NCBI RefSeq assembly: GCF_000278725.1
Contig: NZ_ALCA01000091.1
Span: forward strand, 1-10,239
DNA from: Actinomyces sp. ICM47
Lineage (GTDB): Bacteria; Actinomycetota; Actinomycetes; Actinomycetales; Actinomycetaceae
Direction of reading: 5' to 3'
DNA: 10,239 bases
The position numbers and the translations under genes are program-made. Shown one piece after another: positions 6,327-10,239 of this stretch. Under the pieces are notes generated by a model that searched no databases, was not told the origin of the DNA, and saw only the letters and a program-made list of their open reading frames with translations. Position 1 is the first letter of the stretch, and each line of letters begins with the position of its first letter.

Positions 6327-7070
6327 TTACAGCAGCGTCAGGTAGGCGCGCACGGCTTCGGCGCTGTGGCCGGCGGCGCGCTGCCCGTCCATGTGGAAGG
6401 CCTGGTTGGCACCGGGTCCGCACAGGTCGGAGACGGCGCGCAGGCTGATCCAGTCGACGCTGGAGGACCAGCAGACTTGGGCCATGGCGCAGGTTTCCAT
6501 GTCGGCGCCGATGGCGTCGGGGAAGCGTTCGCGCATGGGGTCGGCGACTTGCTCGGTGCAGAAGGAGTCGGAGGAGACGATGCGGCCTTCGCGCACGGTG
6601 TGGGTGATCAGCGCGGGCAGTTCGGCCAGGCGCGCGACGGCGGCGTCGGAGGTGGTGTAGTCGACGGGCATTTGGGGGACTTGGCCCATGGCGTAGCCGA
6701 AGGCGGTGGCGTCGGCTTGCCCGTAGATGGCGGTGGTGCCGGCGGCGATGTCGCCGACGTTGATGTCGCGGGCGAGGCCGCCGGTGGTGCCGGCGGCGAT
6801 GACGATGGGTGCGTCGACGAGGGTGAGGGCGCGCGCGGTGGCGGAGGCGGCGTTGGCCAGGCCGATGCCGGAGGTGACGACGAGGACGGTTTTCCCGTCG
6901 AGCTCGCCGAGCGCGTAGCGCTGCGTCTTGTGGGTGCCAGCCAGCAGGGCCTGCGGGGTTTCGTCGTCGCCGATGGGCGTGAGTGCGTGCAGGAGGGGCG
7001 CGGCCTCCATATCCATGGCGGCTTGGATGATGGCGTCGACGCGGATGCGCTCGGGGAAGCTGAGGTTCAT
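6327..7070 (-). CDS. mtnN: 5'-methylthioadenosine/S-adenosylhomocysteine nucleosidase
   Basis: A 247-residue cytoplasmic enzyme of the PNP/UDP phosphorylase fold that hydrolyses MTA and SAH to adenine plus the thioribose product, feeding methionine salvage and relieving SAH inhibition of methyltransferases. The visible signature follows E. coli MTAN in order: AMDME (catalytic-type E22, aligning with E12), TSGIGLANAA (66-75), AAGTTGGLA (92-100), DATAFGYAMGQVPQMP (120-135), ADMETCAMAQVC (E192, aligning with E174) and RAVSD (D215, aligning with catalytic D197). The ATG at 7070 is the furthest in-frame start, but it has no strong ribosome site. A second ATG at 7078 opens a three-codon frame whose TGA overlaps this start, so coupling is possible. 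The phosphatase gene follows 95 bases downstream. Confidence 0.9.
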   Translation of the reverse strand: MNLSFPERIRVDAIIQAAMDMEAAPLLHALTPIGDDETPQALLAGTHKTQRYALGELDGKTVLVVTSGIGLANAASATARALTLVDAPIVIAAGTTGGLARDINVGDIAAGTTAIYGQADATAFGYAMGQVPQMPVDYTTSDAAVARLAELPALITHTVREGRIVSSDSFCTEQVADPMRERFPDAIGADMETCAMAQVCWSSSVDWISLRAVSDLCGPGANQAFHMDGQRAAGHSAEAVRAYLTLL

Positions 7071-7260
7071 GCGTCCATGGTAGGTGACGAGGCCTCCTCG
7101 GGTCTCGCTCGCCTCGCCCGTCGTGTGTTCCTTGGGGTGTGGGTGGGACGAGGCCGGGGCCTGCTCCTTGCACTCAGTGCGGGGCTGGCGCGGGGCGGGT
7201 TCTGTGCGTAGGCTTCAGGTCATTTCACAGTTACTGAATGGCTTGAATGTAGATACGCGC

Positions 7261-7300
7261 AAGCGCGCGGGTGAGCTTGGTCGCTCACACTCGCGCGCTT
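7261..7300. other. Stable stem-loop in the nucleosidase upstream region
   Basis: Outer arms aagcgcgcg (7261-7269) and cgcgcgctt (7292-7300) and inner arms gtgagc (7271-7276) and gctcac (7283-7288) pair perfectly around the loop ttggtc. A small internal loop separates them. If the nucleosidase transcript begins upstream of this point it would carry the structure in its 5' leader; otherwise it may be a second terminator for the sortase transcript. Confidence 0.45.
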
Positions 7301-7375
7301 ACGCATCTTGCGCGGCCCGTGGGACGCCGCGAAAGGAGGGTTCCTCACTGCGTGGAGGAGTGGGCTAGGTGTCCC

Positions 7376-7401
7376 CTCAGGGCCACCTGACCGGCCCTGA
7401 G
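7376..7401 (-). terminator. Terminator hairpin after the sortase gene
   Basis: Nine-base perfect arms ctcagggcc (7376-7384) and ggccctgag (7393-7401) enclose the loop acctgacc. It begins 16 bases beyond the sortase stop on the minus strand. No T-run follows. Confidence 0.7.
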
Positions 7402-7416
7402 AGAGAAGGCAATCCC

Positions 7417-8532
7417 TTATTCTCGGCCGCGTTCCTCCAGCATCTTGCGCAGGGCTGCAATGCGTCCCGCGTTGATCTCGTCGTCGGAGATCTGGTCGGC
7501 GGAGGTCAGCAGGTCGGGCGCGGCCGCGTGAGTCCGACCAGCCGAGGCAGCCCCACTAAGCGAAGCAACGCCCGAGGCAGCCCCACCAACCGAAGCAGCA
7601 CCCGCAGCAGTGCCCGCTGCACCCGTGCCAGCCACGGCCTCGTCGATCTGCGCGGGTTCTTCGGTACGGCGCTTGCGCGAGCGCGCCCAGACGATGGCGG
7701 AGACCAGGAGGATGATGGCGACGGCGATGAGGATAGCAATCATCCACGGGCGCAGGACGGTTCCCTTGACCTGAGCTGATTCGGCGGCGACGGTTTCTTC
7801 GTCCATGGGGACGCGCTCTCCGGTGACCAGGAGGCGGTGGGTGTTGACGCCGTAGGGCGTGCAGGTAATGAGGGTGGCCAGGTCCTTGCCTGCGACCTTG
7901 TTGAGGGTTTCAGTCTCGTTGGGCAGGACGACGCGGATGTCGTTGATTTGGTATTTGAGGTGACGGCCGGGGACTTCGATGTAGAAGACGTCGCCTTCTT
8001 TGAGGCTGGTGAGCTGGTCGAACATGGTAGCGGTGCCCAGGCCGGTGTGTCCGGTGAGGACGGTGTGCGTGGACTCGCCGCCAACGGGCAGGGCGGTGCC
8101 GAAGAGGTGGCCGATGCCCTTGTCGAGGGTCGCGCTTTCGGTGCCGTGATAGATGGGCAGGTTGACGTTGATGGCGGGGATCTTGACGGTGGCCATGACG
8201 TCGTTGATGTTGAGTTGACTCAGGTATTCCTGGTAGGCCTCGGTGCCAGGGCGCTGCGCGTCCAGCCAGGGGTCGAGGATCGGCGACTCGGCGGCGTTGG
8301 CGTTGTATTCGTCGGCGCGGCGCAGGTTTTCGGCGACGGCGTCGGGGCCGGCGTCTTCGGCGACGGCGCTGAATTGGGAGGCGATGGATTCCTGGCGGTA
8401 GTTGTTGTACTGGGTCGCGAAGACCGGGTACAGGAGGACCAGGACGCCGGCGAGCAGCAGGATGGGGGGCGCGATGGTCAGGAGACGCCGCTTGAGGGGT
8501 AACTTCTTCTTGTCGGGCGCTTGGGTGCTCAC
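7417..8532 (-). CDS. Class C (pilin-polymerising) sortase
   Basis: A 371-residue membrane transpeptidase that joins pilin subunits by cutting the LPXTG-type signal and linking it to a lysine of the next subunit. An N-terminal membrane helix (16-39) and a C-terminal helix (262-283) flank the extracytoplasmic catalytic domain. The class C lid motif DPW is at 87-89; catalytic His is in TGHTG (H162), Cys in LITCTPYG (C224) and Arg in NTHRLLV (R233). After an RSRKRR stop-transfer sequence comes an unusual 82-residue cytoplasmic tail, Ala/Gly/Ser-rich and ending in a charged helix-like segment. The GTG at 8532 is preferred because GGAGA lies four bases upstream; an ATG at 8547 is the alternative and lacks such a site. 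The pilin gene lies just upstream on the same strand, so that pilin is the expected substrate. The arrangement resembles Actinomyces pilin-srtC pairs. Confidence 0.93.
   Translation of the reverse strand: MSTQAPDKKKLPLKRRLLTIAPPILLLAGVLVLLYPVFATQYNNYRQESIASQFSAVAEDAGPDAVAENLRRADEYNANAAESPILDPWLDAQRPGTEAYQEYLSQLNINDVMATVKIPAINVNLPIYHGTESATLDKGIGHLFGTALPVGGESTHTVLTGHTGLGTATMFDQLTSLKEGDVFYIEVPGRHLKYQINDIRVVLPNETETLNKVAGKDLATLITCTPYGVNTHRLLVTGERVPMDEETVAAESAQVKGTVLRPWMIAILIAVAIILLVSAIVWARSRKRRTEEPAQIDEAVAGTGAAGTAAGAASVGGAASGVASLSGAASAGRTHAAAPDLLTSADQISDDEINAGRIAALRKMLEERGRE
7542..7601. repeat. 30-base tandem duplication inside the sortase tail
   Basis: Two adjacent 30-base copies (7542-7571 and 7572-7601) agree at 26 of 30 positions. 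The period is ten codons, so the reading frame is kept, and it produces the GAAS/VAS-like low-complexity stretch of the cytoplasmic tail. Confidence 0.75.
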
Positions 8533-8536
8533 GCTT

Positions 8537-8541
8537 TCTCC
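8537..8541 (-). promoter_or_regulatory. Ribosome binding site favouring the sortase GTG start
   Basis: GGAGA on the minus strand stands four bases before the GTG at 8532 and overlaps the codons that would follow an ATG at 8547. No comparable site precedes that ATG. Confidence 0.5.
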
Positions 8542-8614
8542 GTTCATTGCCGAGGCCGGGGCAGTTTGTCTGGTTACAGGGTAGTACCGCTGTGGGTGGG
8601 TTGCGGGCAACGCG

Positions 8615-8648
8615 AGGGGGGTGCGGACCTGTGGGTCCACACCCCCCT
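8615..8648 (-). terminator. Long stem-loop between pilin and sortase genes
   Basis: Fifteen-base arms (8615-8629 and 8634-8648) pair at 14 positions, with one C/A mismatch, around the loop tgtg. It stands 22 bases after the pilin stop and about 80 bases before the sortase start, with no T-run. In fimbrial operons such a hairpin lets most transcripts end after the abundant pilin while some continue into the sortase; that role is inferred here. Confidence 0.72.
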
Positions 8649-8653
8649 GTGTG

Positions 8654-8667
8654 TCGCTAGCTAGCGA
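8654..8667. other. Perfect 14-base palindrome just after the pilin stop
   Basis: tcgctagctagcga reads the same on both strands and starts three bases beyond the pilin stop codon. It could be a small hairpin at the base of the terminator region or a protein-binding site; nothing in the window identifies a binder. Confidence 0.5.
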
Positions 8668-8670
8668 GGA

Positions 8671-10239
8671 TCAGGCGTCGGCCTGCTCCTTGCGACGCTT
8701 GTTGGCCAGCGCGATCGCACCGGAGCCGCCCACGAGGAGGGCACCAGCACCGATCAGGACGCCGACGCCGGCAGCACCGGTCAGTGGCAGGTTGAAGCCA
8801 CCGTTCGTGGGGACGTCCTTGACGGTCGTCGCGAGGGTGTACTCGTTGTCAGCGGTGGAGTTGGTCTGCAGGACCTGGAAGGCGATCGGGCGGGTCTGGA
8901 GCTCGAAGCCGTCGGGGGCCTTGGTCTCGACGAGGCAGTACCAGCCGGGGTTGGTGACGGCTTCGTTGTTCTCCCAGTCGTTGTTACGCAGGCCGTCGAT
9001 GGTGACCTCACCGTTGGCGTCGGTGGTGTAGGTGGACGTGCCGGCGGGGCTCAGCTTCTTGTCGAGGGTGGCGTCGACGGACTCGAAGTTCGCGGTCGGG
9101 GTGGACTGAGGCGTGCACTGGTAGACCTCGAACTCGGCACCCTGAAGCTTGGCGGCAGTGTCCTTGGCGGAGACCTTGGTGATCTTCACCTTGCCGAACT
9201 TGGAGACGACCTCGGAGTTCGGGTAGTCCGGCGGGGGAACGGTGCCGGAGCCGGGGGTCCAGCCGTTGGAGGGGGCGTTGGGGAGCAGGATGGCCTTGTT
9301 CTTAAACAGGCCGTCGTTCTCCACCTTGTCCTTGACGGTGCCGACCAGGTCCATCTGGACCTTGGTGGTGTCGTCCTTACGGTTGTCGAGCAGCTTCTGG
9401 CGGCCGGCCGCGGTGAACTCGGCGGTCCAGAACTTGGTCTTACCGTCGGTGCCGTCGGCGGAGATCAGCTTGTAGTCGGTGTCCTTGACCAGGGCGACCT
9501 CGCCGGTCTTGCCGTCGACGATCTTCAGGGTGACGCCGGCCTCGGGCAGCTCGACGCGCTTGTCGTACTGGTCGACGACATCGTAGTAGTCGAGGGCCTC
9601 AGCGGCGGGCACGTCGGACTTCAGGGTGTAGGAGATCTCGGAGCCGATGGCCGGGGTGGTATCGTCCTTGACGGTCTTGTCGATGTTAGCCTTCGAGTTC
9701 TTCGGGTAGGCGTGGACGTCGTAGACCCACTTGTTGAGGTCGGTCGGGTGCGTCATGGGCACCGTGATGATGAAGGGCTTGGAGCCGACGTAGCCGGGAG
9801 GCGTCGCGGTCTCGGTCACGAGGTAGGCACCGACGGTGAGGCCGTCGAAGACAGCCAGGCCGCCACCGGCGGTGGTCTTCGTGATGGCCGCGTCGGTACC
9901 GTCAGCCTTCGCGGTGTCAACGTTGCCGTTGTAGCCAGCGAGCTTCTCCCAGCCGGCCTGCGTGGTGAGGTCGACGTTGGTCAGCTTCTCGACGGTGAAG
10001 GTCGCGCCGTCCAGGGGCGTGCCGGTGGCGGTGGCGTCCTCGAGGCCGTTGCCAGCGGTCATGCCGTTGGTGTCGTCCTTCACCAGCTTGTGGATGGTGA
10101 TAGAACCGGTCCTGGTGGCGTCGAGGTCGACCAGCGAGGGGGCGCGCTCGGTCGTGGCAGCGAGGCCGAAGGCGGGGGCGGCCTGCGTCGCGGAGGTGGC
10201 GGCGGGCAGGGCCAGCGCGCCAGCGGCGACGGCGAAGGC
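8671..10239 (-). CDS. LPXTG-anchored major fimbrial pilin, SpaA/FimA-like (partial, N-terminus outside window)
   Basis: The frame stays open to the window end, so the true start lies beyond it; 522 codons are visible and a GTG at 10083 is internal. The first visible residues (AFAVAAGALALPAATSATQA) are the end of a secretion signal. Counting from the codon at 10083, ETATPPGY (91-98) is an E-box-like motif, WVYDVHAYPK (119-128) is the pilin motif whose lysine accepts the next subunit, and YCLVETKAPDG holds the second E-box glutamate (E386). Cysteines C323 and C383 could form a disulfide in the last domain. LPLTG (432-436), a hydrophobic segment and a basic tail form the cell-wall sorting signal. 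The layout matches Actinomyces FimA/FimP shaft pilins with CnaB-type isopeptide domains. The subunits are polymerised outside the cell, here presumably by the adjacent sortase. Confidence 0.93.
   Translation of the reverse strand, partial: AFAVAAGALALPAATSATQAAPAFGLAATTERAPSLVDLDATRTGSITIHKLVKDDTNGMTAGNGLEDATATGTPLDGATFTVEKLTNVDLTTQAGWEKLAGYNGNVDTAKADGTDAAITKTTAGGGLAVFDGLTVGAYLVTETATPPGYVGSKPFIITVPMTHPTDLNKWVYDVHAYPKNSKANIDKTVKDDTTPAIGSEISYTLKSDVPAAEALDYYDVVDQYDKRVELPEAGVTLKIVDGKTGEVALVKDTDYKLISADGTDGKTKFWTAEFTAAGRQKLLDNRKDDTTKVQMDLVGTVKDKVENDGLFKNKAILLPNAPSNGWTPGSGTVPPPDYPNSEVVSKFGKVKITKVSAKDTAAKLQGAEFEVYQCTPQSTPTANFESVDATLDKKLSPAGTSTYTTDANGEVTIDGLRNNDWENNEAVTNPGWYCLVETKAPDGFELQTRPIAFQVLQTNSTADNEYTLATTVKDVPTNGGFNLPLTGAAGVGVLIGAGALLVGGSGAIALANKRRKEQADA

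Larger units (their letters stand above)
7071..7416. other. Intergenic region between nucleosidase 5' end and sortase 3' end
   Basis: About 346 bases without a credible gene. It holds the sortase terminator hairpin (7376-7401), a second hairpin (7261-7300), a relatively AT-rich patch at 7219-7255 that is the likeliest site for the nucleosidase promoter on the minus strand, and a long G/C-rich leader. I see no clear -35/-10 pair and no recognised riboswitch. Confidence 0.5.

Noticed and set aside
5719..7173. A 484-residue minus-strand open frame covering the phosphatase and the nucleosidase region
   Set aside because: Its upstream part is Arg/His-rich nonsense overlapping the nucleosidase gene in another frame. 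The phosphatase has its own ATG and ribosome site at 6231.
6297..7211. A 304-residue Gly-rich plus-strand open frame
   Set aside because: It is the antisense shadow of the well-supported nucleosidase gene in GC-rich DNA.
8530..8614. A separate sortase promoter (TTGCCC with TACTAC 18 bases later on the minus strand)
   Set aside because: Both boxes are poor and the region is G/C-biased, so the match is not better than chance.

Overview
The window is GC-rich, densely coded and carries an LPXTG major pilin next to a class C sortase. These point to an actinobacterium of the Actinomyces/Schaalia type, an inference from gene content and composition; no rRNA marker is present. No tRNA, rRNA, CRISPR array, transposase or phage gene was recognised.

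Layout. Positions 1-1238 (+) hold the 3' end of an HrpA-type RNA helicase gene, overlapping by ATGA a small SprT-like zinc protease gene. Positions 1320-2503 (+) hold a two-gene unit, a COG2236-type phosphoribosyltransferase and a P-loop nucleoside/sugar kinase-like protein, joined by a GTGA overlap. Positions 2702-4039 (+) encode a DipZ-like fusion of a CcdA electron-transfer membrane domain to an extracytoplasmic thioredoxin-like domain, ending at a strong hairpin (4093-4128). Positions 4275-5054 (-) encode an unrecognised single-pass membrane protein. Positions 5719-7070 (-) hold a low-molecular-weight tyrosine phosphatase and an MTA/SAH nucleosidase. Positions 7417-10239 (-) hold the class C sortase and, upstream of it, the major pilin, whose N-terminus lies beyond the window edge.

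The pilin and sortase form one functional module. The pilin has the lysine pilin motif, E-box-like motifs and the LPLTG signal that a class C sortase uses to build covalent fimbriae. A stable hairpin between the two genes probably lowers sortase expression relative to pilin. The DipZ-like protein could supply extracytoplasmic thiol redox power, which may matter for secreted proteins such as the cysteine-bearing pilin; that link is speculative.

The most unusual structure is a pair of mirror-image repeat arrays built on the 12-base core gcggataggtta with a 19-base period (4154-4269 and 5460-5670). Forward units lead into a central palindrome, followed by reverse-complement units and a 34-base tail. 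The two arrays are identical apart from unit number and flank the unknown membrane-protein gene as direct copies, so recombination between them could delete that gene. Their function is unknown.
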